In this document: positions 9,283-18,606 of the stretch, one piece after another | Layout: each line of letters starts with the position of its first letter | How positions within the stretch are numbered: the first letter of the stretch is position 1 | NCBI GenBank assembly: GCA_013306675.1 | Contig: JABLUY010000137.1 | Coordinates: 1-64,000 of the forward strand | Direction: 5' to 3' | Origin: Thraustochytrium sp. TN22 | Lineage: Eukaryota > Sar > Bigyra > Thraustochytrida > Thraustochytriidae | DNA length: 64,000 nt | Program-made: the position numbers and the translations under genes | Notes under the pieces: generated by a model | Seen by the model: the letters and a program-made list of their open reading frames with translations, nothing else | Database searches by the model: none | Told to the model about the DNA's origin: nothing

Positions 9283-12200
9283 ATGGCCGCGAGGGCGCGG
9301 CCTACGTGCGCGGCGACGGCCTCGCCAAGGCAGCCTCCGCCAGCGCGCAGGCGGCGGCCGGGAGTCCTGCTTTCGGCGCTGCTCGTGGCGTCTTGTGGCG
9401 CGAGGCTGGCACACGCAGAGACGGCTGGGACGCGGGACACACTGAGCTGCGACGTGGACGGCGGCTGCACGAGCGCGCACGGGCAGACCAATGGAGGCAA
9501 TCTGACCATCGTCGTGCTGGAGGCGACTGGCGTGCCAGATGCGGACGGCTTTGGGCCCTTCGCAGGCCTCTCCGACCCGTACGTGGAGGTCGTGCTGGGC
9601 AACGTCTCGCGCTCGTCTTCGGCCGTGGAGAACTCGCTCGAGCCCGTATGGCCCGCCGACGGCAACGTGCTCTGGCTCAACACGCAGGCATCAGGCGAGA
9701 GCATGACGCTGCGCATCTGGGACGACGACGCGGGTCTCGAGTTTGCAGACGACTTGCTCTCCGAGGTCACCATCCATGTTCCGGAGTGTTCGTGCTTTGA
9801 GCTTTCCGAGGGGGAGGATGCAGAGTACACGTGCTCGCGGACGCGCTGCGTGGAGCGGGTATGGGTGCCGCTCACCGAGGATGCGGACTGCTCCGGGCGC
9901 ACGACCTCGCCGTGGAGCGACTCCGCGGACCGCGAGGCCTTTTGCGTTTTACTGGAGACAAGAATCGAGCCGTTCAAGATCGAGGTGACCTCCGTCGTCG
10001 AGCCCTGGGCTGCCACCACAGTGACCACCGCGGCCCATTCTGAAACAGATAGCACCGCGGAGCGCTGGGGGCGCATGTACGCGGGCGACAACACGGCGCT
10101 GGACGCCGGTTATCCGAGCTTTGTGGATCAGGCAGGCGGTCTCATGCTGCAAACCAACTTGACGCACGCGACGCTGGCCGATATGGGCACCTATCTTTCC
10201 TTCACCGCCAATCTTGACGCCACCGTCTACGTGTACACATATCAGCCCGAGACAGGTGAGTTTTTCACGCCCTCTTGGCTGCGCGATGACACCGTCTGGG
10301 CTTCGACGGCGTCCTATGTGACCATGGAGGGCAACGCCGACGTGAGGTACCGCGCGAAGCGCACGAGCCTCACTGCAGACGTCCCCGTTAGCATCGGCTA
10401 TCCGGTTCACGGCTTTGCCGACGCAGACGGCAACGCACAAGCAGTACCAGACCCGATGCACATGTACGTGGTTGTGGTTGTCATGACCACCTTCCAGGAG
10501 GTAGACGAGACGCCATACAGGACCGACTTCGAGAAGGATACCTTCGTGCCGCTCGTGCTGGAGACGCTGGTACTGGTGCTGCCGTTCGCCGTCATGCAGC
10601 GGTCCTTTTTCCGGCGCGTCGCCTGGCGCATGGATCGCATCGAGAGCGGCCTCCTGCAAGGCGCCGCGCGTGATGAGCGCACCAACCTCATCACTCTCGC
10701 GCTCAAGCCGTGGTACCTGAACGGATCGCCCGCAAACATTGACTTCCGCCGCAACCTGTATTTCCTCACCCTCGGCGCGCGCATGGCGCTGCTCGTGCCG
10801 GTCGGGCTCACCTTCTCGTACAGCCTGGCTATGGCCTTTGTGGCGGTGCCAGCGTCCGCCGGCTTGGCTGTCTTCTGCGTGGGCAACGGACTCGCCATCA
10901 TCGGCTACGCTTTTATCACCTGGAAACAAAGCGGCTGGCGCATGTCCCGCGCCCGCCTCGCAGGGTTCTCGCTGGGCGCCGCCTCCATCTACCTCTTCCT
11001 CTTCTTGGCCGTCTGCTTCGACATGCGCGTGCTGGACGCAGGCCAGCCCTTCTCCATCTTTAGCCTCTCCTGCGTAGCCTTCACGCTCAACGCCGTGCCC
11101 ATGATCGGCATCTTCTTCCTCGACAACGACCAGCTGCACCAGGCCTTTGCGCAGCTGCAGCGCGTGGTGAACAAGCACTCCAAGATGAGCGCCATCAAAA
11201 ACAAGTTCAACGCGCTCGGCACCATGGGGCTCAAGATGGCCCTGCTCAACCACGCTGCCAGCGAGAAGGCGGCGGCGGGCGACGCAGGCAAGCCGCCAGG
11301 CGGCGAGACTGCCAAGGTAAGCGGCGCCAAGGACCGCGCCCGCGCCAAGAAGCCGTTCGGCTCGCTCCTGGGCGGAGTCTTCACGATCGACGACTCCATC
11401 GCCGAGTTCGCCCTCTCCGACACGGTGCGCCGCTGGTTCACTGGCGGCCGTCGCCGCCGCCGCCAGCTCGTGCACCGCCTCTACGCCTGTGCGCTCGCGG
11501 TGCTTTTCGCGTACGCGTTCATCGTCTACACCAAGTGCGACGAGAAGTACCGTGCGCAGGGCTTTGGCTTCGCCTTTGCGGTCATCGTCCTCGACACGTC
11601 GCTCTTCGCGCTCCTGCGCGGCCCGTGCATGTGGGGCACAGGCAAGTACGTCACGCTGAGCTTTCTCGGACGCGCCACGCTCGCGCTCTGCGCGGGCGAG
11701 AACTGGATCGTCGGCATCGGCCTCGCATACTTCTTCTACGGCCTCGCGCTCGGCCAGGAGATCATCAATCAGCGCATGCAGACCTTCAGCTCGGATCGTG
11801 CGGGCTCTATCGCGTACTTTGGCCAGAGCCAGATGCGCCGCAAGCGCCGTTTTGACGTCAGTGCCATGCCGGAGTTCGTGCTCGCCGCGCTCAGCTTCTT
11901 CTTCCTCCTCGCGCTGCTTGCCTACGTCTTCGCCTACGACGACGCAGATTCTACCATGCCTACGATGAGCGTCCTAGGCCAGGAGTGGGACCTGTGGATC
12001 TTTGGCGTCGCCGCCTTTGTCGTGGTCACAGTCAGCGTTGTGCTAGGGCTCGCCAAGCGCGCGCTCATGCTCCAGCGCCAAGGCCTGCTCCGCACGCGCG
12101 TTTACCTGCTCTTCCGATGGTTCAGCTTGCCGATGCAGCTCGTTGCGCTCGCCGAGCTCCTTGTGGTCATGTCTGGCCTACTCCTCTACGCCATGACCTC

Positions 12201-15200
12201 CTCCACCTTCATCTTTGTCTCCTCGGTGTTTTTCCCGCTCATCTTCGCCGCCTCCCTCCGCGTGTACCTGCAGTGGAAGGCCAACGACTATCGCGTTTTC
12301 CAGCGCGCGAAGCTTCGCGTGCCGGATGACGATGACGATGACGACGATGACGATGATGATATCGACGATGATGGGGAGGAGGACGACCTCGGCCAGCAGG
12401 ACTCCTCGGAAGGGCCCGTCCACGGCCGGCTGCCCGGTCTGGCCCGCAAGAAGCGACGTTCGAAGCGGCGTATCGCGGACGACGATGACGACGACGACGA
12501 CTTCGACGACGACGAGGAAGACGACGACGAGGAGGACGAGGACGAGGAAGATGATGCCGTGAGCAAGCTGCAGAGCTCGCTCCGGGGCAACATCAAGGCG
12601 CTTAAAGAGAAGCAGAAGGAGGTGCGCGGCCGCCTTAGCATGCCCAAGCTCCCCTTCCGCAAGCCGATGCACCTTGCCCAAAAGGTCGATCGTTCCTTTG
12701 ATGAGGACGAGGATGAAGAGGAGGCCGAGAAGGCTACCAAGAATGCTGACGCCGATGGCGAGAGGAAGGAAGACGAGACGGGCGGCAAGGACGAGGTAGC
12801 CATGCCAGAAAAGACGGATTTAGCCGAGCCCGACCCGAAGGGGACTGCAGAAACCGGCGAAAGCGGTGGAGCCAAGGTCGAGGCTGTCGAGGACGACGCC
12901 CAGGCTGTCGAGGCCAAGGCACCGGACGCTTCGGCGGCCAGTGATCAGCAGGCGTCAGGCTGCGAGGATGAGGCCAAGGAACCGGCGTGCAGCGCTGAGG
13001 CTAAGGAGCCGTCATGCAGCAGCGTCGAGGCCAAGGACCCGGCGTGCAGCAGCGCTGAGGCTAACCCGAACGAGCCTGCGGAGGCCGAAACTGTCGCGTG
13101 TGAGACGCCCAAGAAGCGGCGGCCGCGGCGCTTCAAACCTCGGGGGCTGCCCAGCGTGAAGCGGCCCGCCTCTTTCAAGGAGGCCAGGGAGCTGGCCGCG
13201 CAAAAGTTCTCGAGCGCGAAGGCGAAGTGGCAGCGCCTTCGCGCAAAGGTCGTGACCAAGCTCAAGATATGGCTCGAGATCAGCGAGGAAGCGGACCCGG
13301 TCAAGATGACCGATATCGAGGCGCTTTGGCACGGCAAGCTAACTGTCGTGGACTACATGATGCTTCGCAGCATGGGCCTCGTGATGGCGCTGGTGGTTTT
13401 GTACAGCATGGTCATTGGGCGCACAGAGCAGAGCCTGCGCTGGGGCAACGCAGTATGGTTCGTCTTCTTGCTGCTGGTGTTCTCCTTGGTGCCGATGCGC
13501 AAATTCTACGGGACGCAGCGCATCACGCCTGACATGGTGCAGTGCTTCAAGGTGTCGGTCTTCCTCGAGGCGGTAGGAAGCCTCATCGTCTTCGTGGATA
13601 TACTAGAGGCGAGCGTGTCGCGACCCGGCACGCTCTGGCTCGTGCTTGGCTTGTTTCTGTGGCCGGCACTCCTGCTCTCGTGCGCAATCCTCCTCATCTG
13701 GCACGACGCGGACTGGAAGCTGACACCAGACCTGCAGCGCGTGCTGACGCTCTGCTTTCGGTACTTTTACTTTTGCTCGTTCATGGCCTTTATCTTCGCG
13801 AGTCCCATGGCGGGCGTCCTCTCAACGTTGCTGACCAGCATTGCAGTGGTGGTCATCCACCTCACGGAGGTTTGGGCCGCGAGCGGCTTCTTTCTGCCGC
13901 TGCGCTACCAGTTCGCGCTCAATGCTGCGCTGAACAGTGGATCGATTGGATCCGTGGCGCTGGTCCTGCTGCTCCAGAGCAACGACGCCATCTTCTTCGT
14001 ACTGTGCCTCGGCTTTCTGTGTCAGCTGGCGCGGCTCGGCATTCAGCTCGTGTCGCAGCTGCGCACCGGGTCGCGGAGCACGACCTTCTTCTTTTCGACC
14101 TTTATTTTCCCCGTGTACTGCCTGGATCCGATCTCAAACGACCTCGTGGAGCGCAATGAGGTTGGCATTCTACTCTTCAAGTTGCAGCTGACTGTCCTCC
14201 TGTGGGGCGTCTCGTGTACGGCGCTGGTGGATCCGCTGGACGTGGGTGTGGGCTTGGTGTCCTTCTCGTATGTGGCCGCGCTGACGCTCATCAGCTACCT
14301 CGTGTCGCGCACGCCCATCTGGATGGCGAGCGCCACGCTGTGCGTTGACGAGCAGGAGATTAAGGAGGCGGCCAAGCAGGCGCGCGCAGTCTTCGAGCAG
14401 CGCCGCGAGAACTTTGCCATCACATGCGAGGAGTACGAGCAGCGTGACCGCGAGGAGGCCAGGCTGAAGCAGGAGCTGGACAAGTTTGCGAGTTGGAATA
14501 TGGACAAGAAGGTGCGAAGCATTGAGTACGACCAGCGCTACACTGCCAAGGAAATGGTCGACGTACTGGGCAAAGCGCAGCGAAAGCTCTATCTGGACCG
14601 GCTCGGCAAGCCTCGTCGAGACCGCGCGCTGGACCTGCGGACCAGCTTTGCGGACGCGCTGGAGACCGCCAAGGGCCCGCTCGCGCCGCTCGTTTTGGGT
14701 GGCGCGCTGCGCACCTTGTACGAGATGTACAAGGATCCGGCATCGCTGCGCCGCAAGAACCGCGCCAAGTCGCGCAAGGGCCGTCGCGGCCAGGTCCACC
14801 CTGAGGGCGAAGCCGCGACGAAGATCCTAGGCGATGATTCCTCGGACGACGGCCTCGAGGCGGACCAGTTGGACCGCCTTGTGGACGAGCTGGGTCCCGG
14901 CGGCGACAAGCTCAAGATCTCCGTGAAGGACTGGGATCTTACGAGTGCGGATGACGACCTGGGCACGGTGGAAATCGACCTGGATGAGCTGGAGCCGGAC
15001 ACGATCCACATCGACTGGTACGAGTTAGACAGCGAGAACGAGAAGATCGAGGTGACAGGGGAGCTGCAGCTGCAGGTGGAAGTGGCGAACGTCTTTGGCG
15101 GCGAGTCGGGTGACCTAGACCTTCAAGTCCGCGTCGTTGTGCTGCGCGCGCGCGGACTGCGCGCGGCTGACAAGGGCGGGACCAGCGACCCATTCTGCAT

Positions 15201-18200
15201 TGTGGAGTGCGGCACATTTACCCGGCGCACACCAGTCGTGTACAGCACTCTGGAGCCCGACTGGACGACGTGCCGCGGCGGCGGGCGCTTCACGTTCCCG
15301 CCTGTAGACGACACGCTGCAGGTCGAGATTCGTGACAAGGACCTCTTCAAGTCAGACTTGCTGGGCGGCGTCGACCTATACCTGCCCGATCTGGTCGCCG
15401 GCGAGGAGCTGGTGGACAGCTACCCGCTGGAAGGCGGCCGCGGCAAGCAGCGCGCAACTGGCGAGGTAAAGCTGGCCGTCCTGCTGAGCGCGCCGGTCAA
15501 CGAGTATGGGCTCAAGGCATCCAAGGCGAGCCTTCAGGTGACGGTAGTCTCGGCCAAGGGCCTGCGCGCCGCAGACAAGGGCGGGACGAGCGATCCGTTC
15601 TGCGTGGTCAAGTGCGGCATGGACGCCTTCTCCACCTCGGTGGTGCGCAAGACGTTAGACCCCAAGTGGATTGAGGGGTACACGTTCAACCCGGACCCGT
15701 TCGCTGAGGAGGCGCAGGGCGCCGAGGGTGAGGACGGCGGCGATGACTTCGCGCAGGTGGAGATGCTGGACTCGTGGAAGCTGTACCAGCAGTTGCCGCG
15801 CCTGGACGCGGCGCTGGCGCGCGAGTACGCAGAGGAGATGCGCGCCAACACGCTGCTGCAGATGCTCGTGGTGGTCGCGAGTGAGGGGCGCAAGTCCAAG
15901 GAGGCTATCCTCTTCCAGCGTTTTCTGCGTGAGTACCGCTTCAAGCTGCTTGCCAACAAGATCGAGCCACCGCGCAGCATCTTTCGGTCCAAGTCGTGGG
16001 CCACGGTGGACGTCTGCCTCGTGGCGCTCTGGCTGCTGCGGCTGTCACCGGAGCAGCGCGAGCGCTTTTACGCGCTCAAGCAAGTCTTCGCCAAGGAGGT
16101 TGCGGCCGCCGAGGCACAGCGGCAGCAGGAGGACGACCAACTGGCCAGTCACGCGCAGCAGCTGGAGGCCTGGGCTGCGCAGCACGACCTGGCGGCGGCG
16201 CGCCGTCAGCAGGAGGACTTCGTGCAGCGGCGTGCGGCGCGCGAGCTGGCGAGCGGCAAGCCTGATGCGGATGCCTTCGACGAGCCGGAGCTTGTGGTGA
16301 ACGCGCGCGAGATGCTCGCGGAGATCGCGGCGGGCAAGCACACCCGCCAGGTCCAGCTGGAGGGCATGGCGGAGCCGGCGCCCATGTTCGAGGACCCGGA
16401 CTTTCCGGCGACGCCGGCGACCGTGGGAGGCATCGCCAACGAGGCATACCTGGCGGGCTGGAAGCGCGCGCGCGCCATCAATCCGGGTGTCGAGGTCTTC
16501 GCGGGAGGGACGGACCCGGATGATGTGGAGCAGGGCGTGCTCCATAATGGTTGGTTCTTGTCGGCGCTCGCGATGCTGGCGGCGTCCGGGTCCGTGGGCG
16601 ATGACCAGGTCGACCCGCTCATCGACAACCTCTTCGTGGTCAAGGCTCGCAACGATGTAGGCGCCTATGCGCTTCGTCTGTACAAGGGTGCGCACTGGCA
16701 GCTCATCTTGGTGGACGACCAGTTCCCGATCCTACAGGCCCGGCACAAGACGGAGCGCAATGCGGGCGTGGCCGTCAGCCATAGTCTTCGGTTCGAGGAG
16801 ATGTGGGTTTCGTTGCTGGAGAAGGCTTACGCCAAGTCCTTTGGCACCTACACCATGTTGGAGAACGGCTACGTGCACCAGGCGCTGCGCACGCTGACAG
16901 GGTTTGACGCGGAAGAGATCTTCTTGCACCAGGCCACGCAAGGCCCAGCGCGCACGCGGCTCTGGGAGAAGCTGCAGCGGTACTCGCGCAATGGCTTCCT
17001 CATGGGCTGCGGCACGATCGCCAATAACGCCGCGAACGCGGAGATGCTTGACTCGGGCCTGGTCTTTGGCGCCATCTATGCCATCTATCAGGTGCGCGAT
17101 CTGGACGGCCACAAACTGCTGCAGCTGCGCAACCCGCCGAGCGTGCGCACCGAGTGGAAGGGTGACTGGGGCGATGCCTCGCCGCTGTGGACGACGCGGC
17201 TCAAGAAGCGACTGGGCTGGACCGACGACGAGGACGACGGCACCTTCTGGATGAGCTTCGACGACTTCTGCCTCGCGTTCCGCTCGCTCTACGTGTGCCA
17301 CTACTACGACCCGCGCATCTGGCGGCTCGCCACGCTCTCGGGCTCGTGGTCCGGCCCCACCGCGGTGGGCCTGCCGAGCAAGCACAACCCGGAGGCGCGT
17401 GTGCAGCGCAACCCGCAGTGGGTCATTGACGTGCAGCGCCCGGTCGACATGCACATCAAGATCTCCCAGACGCACGCCGACGGCACTCTGGTGGACCTGG
17501 CGCAGCCCTTTGCGGCGCTCCTGCTGCGGTCGCCTGCGACGCGCGCGCGCCACGTGCGCCGCGTGCGTTCCCTGGCGCGCAGAGACCTCGTGGCATGGAC
17601 CGGGAACCCGGAGCGCTGCCACCAGCGCCACATGTACGTCTCCTTGCAGCCCGGGTACTACATACTCATGGTGTCGACCTACGCTGCGGACCAAGAAGGC
17701 CCGTTTTCTATCGAGGTGCACTCCTCCTTCGCCGTCGGCATCAGCCAGCTCTATCCGCGGCTGGAGAAGGTGCATGTACACCGCACCAAGCTGGTGCAGC
17801 CGAGCGTGGGCGTGGCCGCCACGCGCCGCGCGCGACTGCAGCGCCGCTTTCTGCTGACGCTGCAGCGCGCCATGGACGGCGCCGAGAAGCTCAAGGACCG
17901 GGCCGAGGTGCTCTCGGAGAAGTATATGAAGGTTCTGGACAAGAAGATGCAGCAACGTCTAGGCGTGAACCTGAACGCCTTCTTGCCGCCGCGCAGCGAC
18001 GATGCCTCGGATAGCGAAGGTGAGGAGGATGGAGAGAACGCTGAGCGCAGGCCCAGTGATGGCAGCGTCAAGCCCACGAACGAGGAGCTGGAGGCCATCC
18101 AGGACGTCATGTCAGCCAAGACGGAGGTGGAGGACGACCACGGTTTCGCGCGGCGCAACCCGCCGTCGGAAATTTCTGAGGTGGCCATCAACCAGATCTC

Positions 18201-18438
18201 CAGACAAGTCTCGGAGCAGGACGAGGTCATCTCGCATTCCGATCAGAAAGAGGCGGAGCTGGCTGCGACGACGACAGCTGCCGCCGACTCTCCATGGGTG
18301 GAGGCCTTCGACCCGGCGTCGTCCGTGCCCTACTACTGGAACCGGGAGACTGGGGAGACCCAGTGGGAGCGGCCTGAGGGCTTCGTCTCTGCTGCTGCTG
18401 ACTCGCAACCCGCGCCGGGTGACGCTGGCGCCCGGTAG
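9283..18438 (+). CDS. Giant membrane C2/pseudo-calpain/WW protein (DEK1-like layout)
   Basis: About 3051 residues in one exon. Order: signal peptide (core LLSALLVASC, cleavage near AHA); an N-terminal C2-like domain (9490-9800); about ten TM helices (10530-12270); a poly-Asp/Glu and Lys linker (12325-13260); eight to nine more TM helices (13350-14320); a charged helical region; two C2 domains sharing GLRAADKGGTSDPFC (15120-15400, 15530-15720); a calpain cysteine-protease-like domain (16390-17330) with a C2-like domain III after it; and a WW domain near the C-terminus (WVEAFDP to TQWERP, 18295-18372). Plant DEK1 and protist relatives also join many TM helices to a calpain core. Here the catalytic Cys position reads Gly (HNGWFL, codon 16549-16551) and the catalytic His position reads Ala (FGAIYAI, codon 17071-17073); the Asn is kept (LRNPP, 17131). 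It is therefore probably not a protease. ATG 9283 has a GCCATGG context and best fits the signal peptide; ATG 9214 is an alternative. Confidence 0.9.
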   Translation: MAARARPTCAATASPRQPPPARRRRPGVLLSALLVASCGARLAHAETAGTRDTLSCDVDGGCTSAHGQTNGGNLTIVVLEATGVPDADGFGPFAGLSDPYVEVVLGNVSRSSSAVENSLEPVWPADGNVLWLNTQASGESMTLRIWDDDAGLEFADDLLSEVTIHVPECSCFELSEGEDAEYTCSRTRCVERVWVPLTEDADCSGRTTSPWSDSADREAFCVLLETRIEPFKIEVTSVVEPWAATTVTTAAHSETDSTAERWGRMYAGDNTALDAGYPSFVDQAGGLMLQTNLTHATLADMGTYLSFTANLDATVYVYTYQPETGEFFTPSWLRDDTVWASTASYVTMEGNADVRYRAKRTSLTADVPVSIGYPVHGFADADGNAQAVPDPMHMYVVVVVMTTFQEVDETPYRTDFEKDTFVPLVLETLVLVLPFAVMQRSFFRRVAWRMDRIESGLLQGAARDERTNLITLALKPWYLNGSPANIDFRRNLYFLTLGARMALLVPVGLTFSYSLAMAFVAVPASAGLAVFCVGNGLAIIGYAFITWKQSGWRMSRARLAGFSLGAASIYLFLFLAVCFDMRVLDAGQPFSIFSLSCVAFTLNAVPMIGIFFLDNDQLHQAFAQLQRVVNKHSKMSAIKNKFNALGTMGLKMALLNHAASEKAAAGDAGKPPGGETAKVSGAKDRARAKKPFGSLLGGVFTIDDSIAEFALSDTVRRWFTGGRRRRRQLVHRLYACALAVLFAYAFIVYTKCDEKYRAQGFGFAFAVIVLDTSLFALLRGPCMWGTGKYVTLSFLGRATLALCAGENWIVGIGLAYFFYGLALGQEIINQRMQTFSSDRAGSIAYFGQSQMRRKRRFDVSAMPEFVLAALSFFFLLALLAYVFAYDDADSTMPTMSVLGQEWDLWIFGVAAFVVVTVSVVLGLAKRALMLQRQGLLRTRVYLLFRWFSLPMQLVALAELLVVMSGLLLYAMTSSTFIFVSSVFFPLIFAASLRVYLQWKANDYRVFQRAKLRVPDDDDDDDDDDDDIDDDGEEDDLGQQDSSEGPVHGRLPGLARKKRRSKRRIADDDDDDDDFDDDEEDDDEEDEDEEDDAVSKLQSSLRGNIKALKEKQKEVRGRLSMPKLPFRKPMHLAQKVDRSFDEDEDEEEAEKATKNADADGERKEDETGGKDEVAMPEKTDLAEPDPKGTAETGESGGAKVEAVEDDAQAVEAKAPDASAASDQQASGCEDEAKEPACSAEAKEPSCSSVEAKDPACSSAEANPNEPAEAETVACETPKKRRPRRFKPRGLPSVKRPASFKEARELAAQKFSSAKAKWQRLRAKVVTKLKIWLEISEEADPVKMTDIEALWHGKLTVVDYMMLRSMGLVMALVVLYSMVIGRTEQSLRWGNAVWFVFLLLVFSLVPMRKFYGTQRITPDMVQCFKVSVFLEAVGSLIVFVDILEASVSRPGTLWLVLGLFLWPALLLSCAILLIWHDADWKLTPDLQRVLTLCFRYFYFCSFMAFIFASPMAGVLSTLLTSIAVVVIHLTEVWAASGFFLPLRYQFALNAALNSGSIGSVALVLLLQSNDAIFFVLCLGFLCQLARLGIQLVSQLRTGSRSTTFFFSTFIFPVYCLDPISNDLVERNEVGILLFKLQLTVLLWGVSCTALVDPLDVGVGLVSFSYVAALTLISYLVSRTPIWMASATLCVDEQEIKEAAKQARAVFEQRRENFAITCEEYEQRDREEARLKQELDKFASWNMDKKVRSIEYDQRYTAKEMVDVLGKAQRKLYLDRLGKPRRDRALDLRTSFADALETAKGPLAPLVLGGALRTLYEMYKDPASLRRKNRAKSRKGRRGQVHPEGEAATKILGDDSSDDGLEADQLDRLVDELGPGGDKLKISVKDWDLTSADDDLGTVEIDLDELEPDTIHIDWYELDSENEKIEVTGELQLQVEVANVFGGESGDLDLQVRVVVLRARGLRAADKGGTSDPFCIVECGTFTRRTPVVYSTLEPDWTTCRGGGRFTFPPVDDTLQVEIRDKDLFKSDLLGGVDLYLPDLVAGEELVDSYPLEGGRGKQRATGEVKLAVLLSAPVNEYGLKASKASLQVTVVSAKGLRAADKGGTSDPFCVVKCGMDAFSTSVVRKTLDPKWIEGYTFNPDPFAEEAQGAEGEDGGDDFAQVEMLDSWKLYQQLPRLDAALAREYAEEMRANTLLQMLVVVASEGRKSKEAILFQRFLREYRFKLLANKIEPPRSIFRSKSWATVDVCLVALWLLRLSPEQRERFYALKQVFAKEVAAAEAQRQQEDDQLASHAQQLEAWAAQHDLAAARRQQEDFVQRRAARELASGKPDADAFDEPELVVNAREMLAEIAAGKHTRQVQLEGMAEPAPMFEDPDFPATPATVGGIANEAYLAGWKRARAINPGVEVFAGGTDPDDVEQGVLHNGWFLSALAMLAASGSVGDDQVDPLIDNLFVVKARNDVGAYALRLYKGAHWQLILVDDQFPILQARHKTERNAGVAVSHSLRFEEMWVSLLEKAYAKSFGTYTMLENGYVHQALRTLTGFDAEEIFLHQATQGPARTRLWEKLQRYSRNGFLMGCGTIANNAANAEMLDSGLVFGAIYAIYQVRDLDGHKLLQLRNPPSVRTEWKGDWGDASPLWTTRLKKRLGWTDDEDDGTFWMSFDDFCLAFRSLYVCHYYDPRIWRLATLSGSWSGPTAVGLPSKHNPEARVQRNPQWVIDVQRPVDMHIKISQTHADGTLVDLAQPFAALLLRSPATRARHVRRVRSLARRDLVAWTGNPERCHQRHMYVSLQPGYYILMVSTYAADQEGPFSIEVHSSFAVGISQLYPRLEKVHVHRTKLVQPSVGVAATRRARLQRRFLLTLQRAMDGAEKLKDRAEVLSEKYMKVLDKKMQQRLGVNLNAFLPPRSDDASDSEGEEDGENAERRPSDGSVKPTNEELEAIQDVMSAKTEVEDDHGFARRNPPSEISEVAINQISRQVSEQDEVISHSDQKEAELAATTTAAADSPWVEAFDPASSVPYYWNRETGETQWERPEGFVSAAADSQPAPGDAGAR
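12325..12570 (+). repeat. Poly-Asp/Glu coding low-complexity tracts
   Basis: Two GAC/GAT/GAG-rich runs inside the giant gene encode about 14 and 30 mostly acidic residues in the loop between the two membrane blocks. They are in frame and flanked by Lys/Arg-rich sequence, so they read as a flexible charged cytosolic loop. They may also be length-polymorphic microsatellites. Confidence 0.8.
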
Positions 18439-18606
18439 GCTAGCAGAAACCACCTTGAAATGGGAGAGAAAGAAAAAGACTCTTGTTGATTGTGAACAGA
18501 GATGAGAAAGACGTCACAAAAGCACACACAGGAGGTCTCTTGTCTTGTCTTGACCTTGAATAACGAAGAAGGAAGAAGAAGGCGACAAAGACTGAAAAGC
18601 CCAAAG

